This document shows positions 60,201 through 64,000 of a stretch of DNA of 64,000 bases, piece by piece. The stretch is from Aurelia coerulea (lineage: Eukaryota > Cnidaria > Scyphozoa > Semaeostomeae > Ulmaridae). Within the stretch, counting starts at the first letter, position 1; every line of letters begins with the position of its first letter. The stretch spans positions 4,907,896-4,971,895 of the forward strand of contig CM076957.1 in the NCBI GenBank assembly GCA_039566865.1, read 5' to 3'. The notes under the pieces were generated by a model that was not told where the DNA came from, did not search any database, and saw nothing but the letters and a program-made list of their open reading frames with translations. The position numbers were made by a program, and so were the translations under genes.

Positions 60201-61809
60201 AAGCAAGTTGCCATAGATATTTAAAGGCACACTGTCGTCACTGTGATTGGCTGGTTGCGATGTTGAAATCACAAACAAGAGACCTGGCCTCTGAGTAATT
60301 ACCAAATCTTTACGCTCTTGGATCATACTTTGTTTCGAGAATTTCAGTGAATTTTCAGTGAATAACTTCGTGAATTTCAGTGTACAGCGAAATTACTGAA
60401 AGACTGCCTAATTCTATTCTTTCATATTGTCTTATTCATCCAATCAGTGCCATGACAGTGTGCCTTGAAGCTATGCTACGAAAGAGTCTGGATCGAGCGA
60501 TATCTCTTTACATTTCCATTGGGAATTTTCAGTTGCATGGCATTAGAGCCTCCATCGAAATTGTGCATATTCAAAAATTCATCATATTTCACATAACGTA
60601 TTAAAAGGGGCTGCACAAGCTAAACTTTAAAAAATCCTAAACTTTCTCTCGCTAATGCAGGCAAGTAGCAGCAGATACATTGCAAGTGAAGATATTTTCT
60701 ACATGTTTGAACCCCGTAGAATTCGCCAGTGCAATCAGATTTTTTATGCCATCAATGATTATAAAGATACAGCTGGATTCTGAGCGACGAGTTTCAGATG
60801 TGTTTAGCCTAAAACACAGGAAAGGCAATAGGCAGGCTAAAGAAATCATATGCCACGCACCAATTTGAGAGGAATTTCTCATTGAATTTGATGATATTGG
60901 CCAGCTGATCTATATCTTTGTTTACAAAAACTATTTTGTACAATAAGCACCACCTTCAAAATTGAGCATATTTGAACATTTATCAGACTTAACAAAATAC
61001 ATGAAAATATCGCTTGTCCAGTACATCTCTCTCCTCACTGAAGCTGTGACGTAATTCTTTATAGTTTTCCCGTAACTCTAGATGTAATACTTCTTTCTGA
61101 AAGCATGGTAAATATGCAGCAAATAGCAGCTGGCCAAAAATCATGCTAAATCATTGCTATATTTTGCTAAATACTCTAGCAAGAAAGCATGAACATCCAT
61201 ATTTTGAGGTTTCAGAAGACATCGTAAATTTCTTCTATGATTTCTAATTTTACGATTTCATATCGATTTTCATTTCTAGCCATCAACACTGTTGTATGAT
61301 TTGAATACAAAAATGGTAGATCTGCCTTTCAGACTCACCCGGAAGTAATTTATAAATGCTTTGAGAACTACAAGCTTTGGAACTCCCACATATTTTTTGA
61401 TTCACCTGAATATTTTGATTATCGATAGCTTAATTCAAAACTTCAAGCTGTCAAAAACTGTCAAGCACTGCAGGTATAATTTACCAATCAGTTGAATGAA
61501 TGGATTATGCAGTACGAATTTCCAAACAGGAAATCCCGAGGCCTGCTCCCTGCTCCCTGCTCCCTGCTCCCTTGTTCTCATACTTTTAAAGAAATACTCC
61601 CTTGCTTCCAGTACTTTCTGAGACTTGCTCTCTTGCTACCAAAAACTCCTATTTGAGCCCAGATTCCTTTATTTGAACTTCCTTGATTGATATTTCAGGT
61701 CCCTTCTGAGGTGCCCAAGAAGAAAAGACGTCGACGTGGACCACCATTGAATCTACCTAGAAAGAAGAACAAAAAAGCTAGCATCACAAAAACAACAAGT
61801 AAATCTTAA
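36280..61809 (+). CDS. Eight-exon gene for a small, highly basic, probably nuclear protein
   Basis: Exons: 36280-36372, 38914-38954, 40543-40615, 42066-42124, 44566-44611, 45442-45521, 53373-53448 and 61699-61809. All internal boundaries are AG/GT, several with strong pyrimidine tracts (TTTGTTTTGTAG, TTGTCATTGCAG, TATTTCTTTACAG). Phases run 0, 2/1, 0, 2/1, 0, 2/1, 0, so the joined length is exactly 579 nt: 192 residues plus TAA. For the second exon only one frame is open, and it is the one required. The protein is Lys/Arg/Ser/Pro-rich with no obvious fold except a short helix (FSINLESVLKKAKQ). It ends with a nuclear-localisation-like cluster, PKKKRRRRGPP, then PRKKNKK. The start is the in-frame ATG at 36280 (A at -3); an upstream ATG at 36243 opens a competing frame. 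The last exon also has a GTAAAT after ACAACAA, so it might continue. I do not recognise the family. Confidence 0.6.
36960..38280 (-). pseudogene. Decayed DUF4371-type (hAT-like) transposase
   Basis: Four frame-shifted pieces line up on the minus strand in the order of the family. 38267-37974 (…KNPFEAIAVFRGN…NELVYLLAEDVR) is the N-terminal part. 37870-37502 holds the core DUF4371 block (YDFAASMSGRINGTQ … GRSVPYISCQ … NTFNEYCC). Around 37480-37300 is the LKLRN..KT-like 'SMKLRNFSK' region. 37249-37052 contains DENLATTAVLSCQEFYRKEM, and 37040-36960 continues it. DUF4371 occurs in hAT-type transposases and domesticated relatives. The frameshifts, a C-run (37951-37960) and G/C-rich insertions show it is dead. 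It lies antisense inside the first intron of the 36.3-kb plus gene. Family recognition is from memory of conserved motifs. Confidence 0.7.
38955..40542. other. Intron with dispersed repeats
   Basis: Holds a G-rich phrase (39088-39125), two GGGGCTNNGCCCC hairpins (39451-39468, 40297-40314) in 'CGTGGTCC…AGAAAATTTT' context, and a copy of the AAGAAACTCTGAGT repeat at 39789-39960. No coding exon seen besides those of the plus gene. Confidence 0.5.
41310..41450 (+). mobile_element. LINE 3'UTR fragment with hairpin and A-tail
   Basis: The stem GTGGCATTTGTAGTGAGGAC / CTCGCTGCAAATGCCAC is followed by AT-rich sequence and 13 A residues (about 41432-41445). A stem followed by an A-tail is a common LINE 3'-end design. 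No RT remains, so the assignment is inferred. Confidence 0.45.
42177..43181. mobile_element. TA-flanked TIR element, CCGGGTGTCCC family, ~1.0 kb
   Basis: The left end CCGGGTGTCCCAAAAAAAAG and right end …CTTTTTTTTGGGACACCCGG are inverted, with TA at 42175-42176 and 43182-43183. Subterminal arms (CGGCGTTTGATTGA/TCAATCAAACGTCGG, GGCATATCGTAGGAAGAAAT/ATTTCTTCCTACGATATGCC) extend the pairing to about 250 bp. The middle is unpaired and non-coding. It begins 50 bp after exon 42066-42124 of the plus gene. Confidence 0.85.
43256..43600. mobile_element. Second copy of the CATAGGGCTCAAATC element
   Basis: Matches about 560-889 over ~340 bp (TTGCCACGGCAGATTTACAG, AAGTTCCTTCCAAGCCATTT) and ends GATTTGAGCCCTATG. 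The left terminus is missing. Confidence 0.65.
44026..44260 (-). mobile_element. LINE 3'UTR copy (inverted)
   Basis: Read on the minus strand it matches the 23638-23937 copy and the 16747-19285 LINE 3'UTR: TTTTGCTCC next to a GGCCATGGGGTAGTC phrase, and AGTTTCACTGTG near the other end. The A-tail is reduced to a T-run at 44036-44043. Confidence 0.65.
44804..45283. mobile_element. 480-bp foldback element
   Basis: The left arm GGTGGGCTGTGGAATAAAAA pairs with the right arm TTTTTATTCCACAGCCTACC. Inner pairs include GGTGAAATCACTCATCT / AGATGAGTGATTTTACC and CGAGAATTCCAC / GTGGAATTCTTATTC. It lies in the intron 44612-45441 of the plus gene. Confidence 0.8.
45672..46001. mobile_element. 330-bp TIR element (CATGTAAGTACAGC family)
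   Basis: AATGTAACGTATCCATGTAA…GTACAGC at the left pairs with GCTGTACTTACATGGACACATTGCC at the right (45973-45997). A solo end of the same sequence is at 57527-57556. The element carries an internal GGTAACGTGATCAC region and no coding capacity. Confidence 0.65.
46226..46690. mobile_element. Foldback copy of the minisatellite-bearing family
   Basis: The left arm (GTTGCTTTTGTTGACACC, GCGATTAGCGATTGTAGACA, AACAAACAAAGCCGCAAAAG) is the inverse of the right arm of the 6127-7112 element. The right arm of this copy (GAAACTTTTGCGGCTTTGTTT, 46658-46680) closes the fold. It contains a single terminal unit where the 8069-8812 copy has twelve. Confidence 0.65.
46734..46803 (+). CDS. Possible alternative exon of the 36.3-kb plus gene
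   Basis: A strong acceptor (TTGCTTTTATTTTAG) opens 70 nt ending at GAG|GTAGAA, with the same entry and exit phases (1 and 0) as exon 53373-53448. It could therefore replace that exon but not be spliced together with it. It would encode a basic segment, VPEERMLVTTRTFRTQRTK…. It sits between two transposable elements, so it may be a chance signal. Confidence 0.3.
46834..47377. mobile_element. Intact CAGGGTGTCCC-family TIR element, 544 bp
   Basis: Starts CAGGATGTCCCAAAAAATTG and ends CAATTTTTTGGGACACCCTG, with TA outside each end (46832-46833, 47378-47379). Most of the length is self-complementary in two blocks around AAATGGCCGACC / GGTCGGCCATTT. It is the undisturbed reference for the split copy at 30610-31395. 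Confidence 0.85.
47397..47847. mobile_element. 451-bp long-hairpin MITE
   Basis: AAGTCCAGGGTTGGTATGAT at the left pairs with ATCATACCAACCCCGGACTT at the right. Arms of about 180 bp pair almost completely (AAGCAATTTGAGCGAAGTGA / TCACTTCGCTC-type partner at 47713). The loop is near 47598-47640. A degraded copy is at 34465-34800. Confidence 0.85.
48122..48923. mobile_element. TA-flanked TIR element containing a nested TIR element
   Basis: The outer ends CTGGATGTTCCAAAAAAAA and TTTTTGAACACCCGG are flanked by TA (48120-48121, 48924-48925). The interior is almost wholly occupied by the element at 48241-48807, leaving only about 235 bp of outer-element sequence. Confidence 0.65.
48241..48807. mobile_element. 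TA-flanked TIR element, CCGGGTGCGCC family, 567 bp
   Basis: Starts CCGGGTGCGCCAAAATAAAC and ends TTTTTTTGGCGCACCCGG with TA at both sides (48239-48240, 48808-48809). Long arms pair (GCACGTTTGACAGGCCACA / GGCCTGCCAAATGTGCA, ATTCATGACTTAATC partner). It is inserted in the element above. Confidence 0.85.
48964..49362. mobile_element. hAT-like MITE with CACGGGGGG ends and internal minirepeat
   Basis: The ends are CACGGGGGGGGG and its inverse CCCCCCCCCGTG. GCACAGCC flanks both sides (48956-48963, 49363-49370), an 8-bp duplication. The interior is a run of imperfect copies of GGTCTAGCCAAGGGTATCAT with 'TTTTGTAAAAATT' between. The 175-codon plus frame over it translates this repeat and is not a gene. 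Confidence 0.88.
49371..49886. other. Intronic sequence, nothing recognised
   Basis: Within the 45522-53372 intron of the plus gene. AT-rich, no repeat or exon signal that I can support. Confidence 0.4.
49887..50225. mobile_element. 339-bp MITE, TAGCCTGCGTGCAG family, 9-bp duplication
   Basis: Starts TAGCCTGCGTGCAGTCTTTC and ends GAAAGACTGCACGCAGGCTA. The 9-bp direct repeat GGCACCAGG borders it at 49878-49886 and 50226-50234. The interior includes an additional internal end-like GCGCAGTCTTTCT at 50163. Confidence 0.88.
50330..50470 (-). mobile_element. tRNA-derived SINE or tRNA pseudogene
   Basis: On the minus strand, GTTGTGGCGCAGTGGTGTAA (from about 50467) gives a pol III A-box (TGGCGCAGTGG). 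GGCTCGATTCC at 50409-50399 is a good B-box. The spacing fits a tRNA-like head with an intervening ATTTTGCAG anticodon-loop-like segment, but the cloverleaf is imperfect. A second B-box-like GGACTCGATTAGC lies at about 50358-50346. Downstream body sequence lacks a clear A-tail. Confidence 0.6.
50471..51789. other. Intronic sequence, no assigned feature
   Basis: No gene, no strong repeat. A short stretch (50745-50815) repeats AAGAACAAAGA…TAATGATTTACT in imperfect form. Confidence 0.4.
51790..53220. mobile_element. ~1.4-kb foldback element with nested TTAA MITE
   Basis: The left arm (CCTTGTTTGTTTC…GATCATTC, CTTGCTTCTCAAACGACATA, then after the nested element CTTTCTCAAGTTGAAACACA and CCACGTAAAAATGAGATGGG) is the inverse of the right arm at 52981-53220. 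The region between about 52560 and 52980 is unpaired and includes CAAGATGGCGC. The 107-codon frame at 52277-52600 spans the nested-element boundary and is rejected. Confidence 0.75.
51867..52393. mobile_element. TTAA-flanked MITE, 527 bp, nested
   Basis: The ends AGGAGCAGTCAGACG and CGTCTGACTGCCCCT are inverted; TTAA occurs at 51863-51866 and 52394-52397. Removing it restores continuity of the host foldback's left arm. Confidence 0.85.
53711..54232. mobile_element. hAT-like MITE with CACGGGG ends
   Basis: Starts CACGGGGGGGGGG, ends CCACCCCGTG. TATTTTAC (53703-53710) and GATTTTAC (54233-54240) form an 8-bp duplication with one mismatch. It shares GATGTGTCGCGACGAAGGGT and the GTCTAGCCAAGGGTATC minirepeats with 48964-49362. 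A ~170-bp unrelated segment (about 53885-54050) interrupts the repeats. Confidence 0.85.
54300..56395. other. Intronic sequence with old repeats
   Basis: 54608-54680 holds a third copy of the AAGAGGGCAC-type dispersed repeat. Around 55489-55570 and 55687-55760 a TACGTGTATTCATAAGATAT phrase with GGTTTTGGACTCTCTT is duplicated about 195 bp apart. No exon was found in this part of the last intron of the plus gene. Confidence 0.45.
56400..56660. mobile_element. TTAA-flanked MITE, 261 bp
   Basis: GGGGCTCCGTCGTCA at the left pairs with TGACGACGGAGCCCT at the right, with TTAA at 56396-56399 and a T-shifted TTAA at 56661-56664. GTAAACAAA/TTTGTTTAC follow inward, as in the 9102-9436 element, so the two are related. 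Confidence 0.8.
56665..57060. other. No gene recognised
   Basis: Downstream flank of the secreted-peptide gene. A 62-codon plus frame at 56757-56945 is basic but has no splice or start context. Confidence 0.4.
57067..57072 (-). terminator. Candidate polyadenylation signal for the secreted peptide gene
   Basis: The plus strand reads TTTATT, i.e. AATAAA on the minus strand, about 170 bp beyond the stop codon of the peptide gene. A nearer AATAAA lies inside the last codons of the coding sequence (57245-57250) and is less likely to be used. Confidence 0.45.
57239..57481 (-). CDS. Secreted six-cysteine peptide precursor, 80 residues
   Basis: The complete coding sequence lies in one exon. Residues 1-26 form a typical signal peptide (hydrophobic FLVLSMIICAAVLP core, then MVRS). 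An acidic propeptide-like stretch follows to K41-R42, a dibasic processing site. The remaining 38 residues contain six cysteines at 45, 49, 56, 69, 76 and 80, with spacings 3-6-12-6-3. That symmetric arrangement suits two helices clamped by disulfides. Seven bases upstream of the ATG, TTATTCCCAG|ATCTCAAA is a good acceptor. It joins to a non-coding first exon (59745-59674) with donor GTAAGT, leaving a 2.18-kb intron. The product would be exported and could be a signalling, defence or venom-type peptide; the sequence does not decide which, and I do not recognise the family. It is nested antisense in the last intron of the plus-strand basic-protein gene. Confidence 0.8.
   Translation of the reverse strand: MAIQMTSFLVLSMIICAAVLPAMVRSKEITRQFEDEIQTIKRTACKNDCWGQFQSCIMAADTLSAHLLCLEARDICSNKC
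57561..57830. mobile_element. TIR element in the intron of the peptide gene, 270 bp
   Basis: ACACTCTTTTCTTTTTATAAGAATA at the left (in two parts) pairs with TATTCTTATTAAAAAAAAGA…GTGT at the right. AAGAATAT recurs many times inside. A solo end of the CATGTAAGTACAGC family (57527-57556) abuts it. Confidence 0.7.
59467..59634. repeat. Two-copy 84-bp tandem duplication
   Basis: Both copies start ATATATTGAAA and end CTTTGTAATTTTCCGAAGCA, with AGCGTATTCGAA in the middle. It is in the first intron of the peptide gene, just inside the donor. Confidence 0.8.
59674..59745 (-). other. 5' non-coding exon of the secreted peptide gene
   Basis: Read on the minus strand it ends CATCATCAAAAA|GTAAGTTTT, a near-consensus donor (GTAAGT at 59673-59668), and lies about 25-30 bp downstream of a TATA-like box. 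It has no ATG-initiated frame of note. The start coordinate is estimated from the TATA spacing. Confidence 0.55.
59768..59775 (-). promoter_or_regulatory. TATA-like box of the secreted peptide gene
   Basis: The minus strand reads TATTTAAA here. The distance to the proposed 5' exon and its strong donor is right for a TATA-driven promoter, a common feature of abundantly expressed secreted-peptide genes. Confidence 0.5.
60000..61545. other. Intronic sequence, no assigned feature
   Basis: No exon, gene or clear TIR element recognised. Overlapping small frames on both strands (60652-60882) are taken as chance. Confidence 0.4.
61546..61572 (+). repeat. CTGCTCC short tandem repeat
   Basis: Four CTGCTCC(C) units about 130 bp upstream of the acceptor of the last exon of the plus gene. 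Confidence 0.8.
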
Positions 61810-62480
61810 TTTGTAAATTTTGAATTGACCATCATTTGTAGTTATGTAATTTGTTTTTTCTTAGGCCTCATTTAAACGGTATTACAGCCGTGGCCAAAAA
61901 TGTAACGCCATATTTTTGTCAATAACGTTTCTTGGCGTAACGTGGATTTTTGCACCATTTTGTTATAATGTCACAATGAAATCTATAGAAATTCTTGGAA
62001 ATTATAGTGGTTCTGCCGACAAGGGGTTTTACCCAAAAAATGTCTTAATCAGCTGGATTTTACATCAATCTATGCGCTATTCATTTCTATGATTTGTTTC
62101 CAAAATATCAAAATTCAATGAACAATATTGCGTCAGGGAAAAAGCAGAGAAGGGCCTTCAGAAAAGCGAAAAGAAAATTATGTGCTTTAATGTAAAAGCC
62201 TTTGATGCTCGATGATTCAAATGACAAAATAATTCTTGAAAAGTAATTCCGAATAACTATGCGATTTGTTGCTTCAAACTAAAGTCAAGGGTTGGCCTTA
62301 AACTTTTGGCCATAGCTGTGAACTGGAAGCTCTTCGTTAACTTTTTCTTTGAAGCTGTTTTTGTCGTGGAGTTTGGATATTTTGCAAACAAATCATTGGA
62401 GTGAATTGAGCATAGATTGATGTAAAATCCAGCTGAGTAACGCATTTCTTGGGTCATACACCTATTGTCGGCAGAACTAC

Positions 62481-62586
62481 TAGCCTGCGTGCAGACTTTA
62501 CTTTCCACTGCGAAGGAGAGCCTATGGGCATCTTGTAAAGATCCGCCTTGGCTCTCCTTCGCAGTGGAAAGTCTGCACGTAGGCTA
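62481..62586. mobile_element. 106-bp hairpin MITE, TAGCCTGCGTGCAG family
   Basis: Starts TAGCCTGCGTGCAGACTTTA and ends TGCACGTAGGCTA. The arms (ACTTTCCACTGCGAAGGAGA / TCTCCTTCGCAGTGGAAAGT) enclose a ~35-bp loop. The flanks CAGAACTAC and CAGAGCTAC form a 9-bp duplication with one mismatch. Confidence 0.85.
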
Positions 62587-62599
62587 CAGAGCTACTACA

Positions 62600-64000
62600 A
62601 TTTCTGAGAATTTCTATAAATTTCATTGTGACGTTGTTGCAAAATGGTGCAGAAATTCAAAAACAGTATCAAAATTTGGAATCTACATGGAACGTTGACC
62701 TAAACAAACCCCAAAAGAATTAATTAGGCAGAGCGGTAGGGTTTGACCTCTCGTTACGCCAAGAAACGTTATTGACAAAAATGTGGTCTTAAATTATTGG
62801 CCACTGTGTGGTGGTGCAAGACCGTCATGTCATAAATGAGGCATAAATTTGCCCCACTTAGCCTTACCTTTCACACTGTACCGGACAAATTCATTTCGTT
62901 AATCCCGGGCACAGTGATCCAGAATACGAAAATTAGGGAATAAACTGCAAAAAATGAATTTTCGAAAATGCAAAAAATACACGACAATATTTATAGAGAA
63001 CATCCTGAGGATTAACATAAAACAAACCGCATTAAAATCGGACCACTGAGTGCGGAGAAATGTATTTTTGAAGTTGGCCTAAATTTCATATGGTTGTTTA
63101 CATTGACATTTCCGGTACAAGTGTCAAAATAACGTAAATTTCAAAATGTCGAAAGGTCATCTTACCTTTGTCCGATTTTAGAATTTTTTCTTTTAAATGA
63201 AAGGTAATTCTTCGTCTTTAATGCCATCTAGTTGCTGGATTCATACGGAAAAGGGTTATCCAAGAAATATGCAAAGTTATGTCCCTTGTACTCAACCCAA
63301 GAATCCTTTTTCAAAACTGGGAACTTCGACTTAAAAGTTGAAAACAAAAAAAGCAAGCGTTTGCAAGCCTTAGCGACTAATTTTTCATTAAACTCCAACG
63401 TCTTGTGAATGCTTCCCTGAAATCTTTCGTTCTGAGTCGTTCAAATTAATTGTCAAAAATTATTTCAAAATCGTTGGTAAAAGATTATGATGATTATGAT
63501 GATACTTTAGTCGGGTAATTTATCAATTCCTTTATGCTAAAAACAAAGAGCAAAATCCCAATAATTTTCCTTAGAGTTTTCTCAAAGCATAAATAAAGTT
63601 TACAGACATAATGGAAAGAATAATTCATGGGATTGGATGCGAAAATATGTTTTGTCAGAAAAGCAGTCTGAGGATATCTTCAAGAGCATCAAACACAAAA
63701 GCTTTGTTCCTAAATATGAAACGAACTCTGCAGTTCTGCTAAAAAGAGTCACACGCCACAAGTCTCTCAATTCTTTCTTGTTAATCTTATTTGTGATATA
63801 ATGAATTTTTGTGACATTCTTTACATGCATATGTACTTATTGGTTCATTCTCTTTGGCTGCCACTGTTGTGTCTGCCCCCCCCCCTTTATTGTCACAATT
63901 CTCAGTACATTTTGCCATGGCTTTGTAGCAGTTGGAGCTAATATAACAAGCAGTTTTGCAATAATGGTAGTAATATCATTGATGATTTATTTCCCACAGA
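62600..64000. other. No gene recognised
   Basis: A phrase at about 63020-63070 is related to the 31750-33330 foldback. A 76-codon minus frame at 63600-63830 contains EFVSYLGTKL, reminiscent of the LINE RT C-terminal tail ('LG.K'), so it may be a decayed LINE end. A nine- or ten-base C-run lies near 63878. Confidence 0.35.

Overview
This is AT-rich eukaryotic DNA. There is no operon structure, Shine-Dalgarno-type layout or dense coding; coding sequence is confined to short exons with GT/AG boundaries. The window is packed with non-LTR retrotransposon pieces, terminal-inverted-repeat (TIR) elements, foldback palindromes, a 172-bp satellite and microsatellites. The LINE type, the G-tract/'GAAGGGTAT' elements and the TAGCCTGCGTGCAG elements look to me like those of cnidarian, probably anthozoan, genomes. 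That is recognition from memory and was not searched.

I could assemble four host gene models by combining splice signals with reading-frame phase. (1) A small + strand gene at 10.29-11.46 kb has three exons and a basic N-terminus resembling a mitochondrial presequence. (2) A long - strand gene runs from 35.1 kb down to 24.6 kb (six exons seen) and perhaps ends at 12.1 kb. One exon carries an apparent one-base frameshift in a T run. (3) A + strand gene at 36.28-61.81 kb has eight short exons. Every junction is phase-compatible, and the chain gives a complete 192-residue, very basic protein with a nuclear-localisation-like cluster. It is divergent to gene 2, about 1.2 kb away. (4) A - strand gene at 57.2-59.75 kb encodes an 80-residue secreted six-cysteine peptide. 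It has a 5' non-coding exon, a TATA-like box and a 2.2-kb intron, and lies inside the last intron of gene 3. I do not recognise the product of any of the four and give no gene symbols.

Layout. 0-5 kb: a TIR element, a LINE tail and the 172-bp satellite. 5-9.9 kb: foldbacks, a 63-bp minisatellite and a TTAA-flanked element. 10-12.3 kb: gene 1, a LINE tail and a possible terminal exon of gene 2. 12.3-24.5 kb: repeats, a 1-kb foldback, a 2.5-kb LINE with a reverse transcriptase reading frame broken by one stop, a roughly 2-kb palindrome and a hAT-like element. 24.5-35.2 kb: gene 2 with introns full of nested elements and a 300-bp ATG microsatellite. 36.2-61.8 kb: gene 3, whose introns hold an antisense decayed DUF4371 (hAT-type) transposase, many TIR elements, a tRNA-derived SINE and gene 4. 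61.8-64 kb: one further TIR element and unassigned sequence.

Most of the non-exonic sequence can be sorted into a few non-autonomous DNA-transposon groups by target-site duplication: TA with CCGGGTG/CAGGGTG ends, TTAA with (A)GGGGC-like ends, 8 bp with C/G-tract ends, and 8-9 bp with TAGCCTGCGTGCAG ends. No RNA genes, CRISPR arrays or prokaryote-type features were seen.
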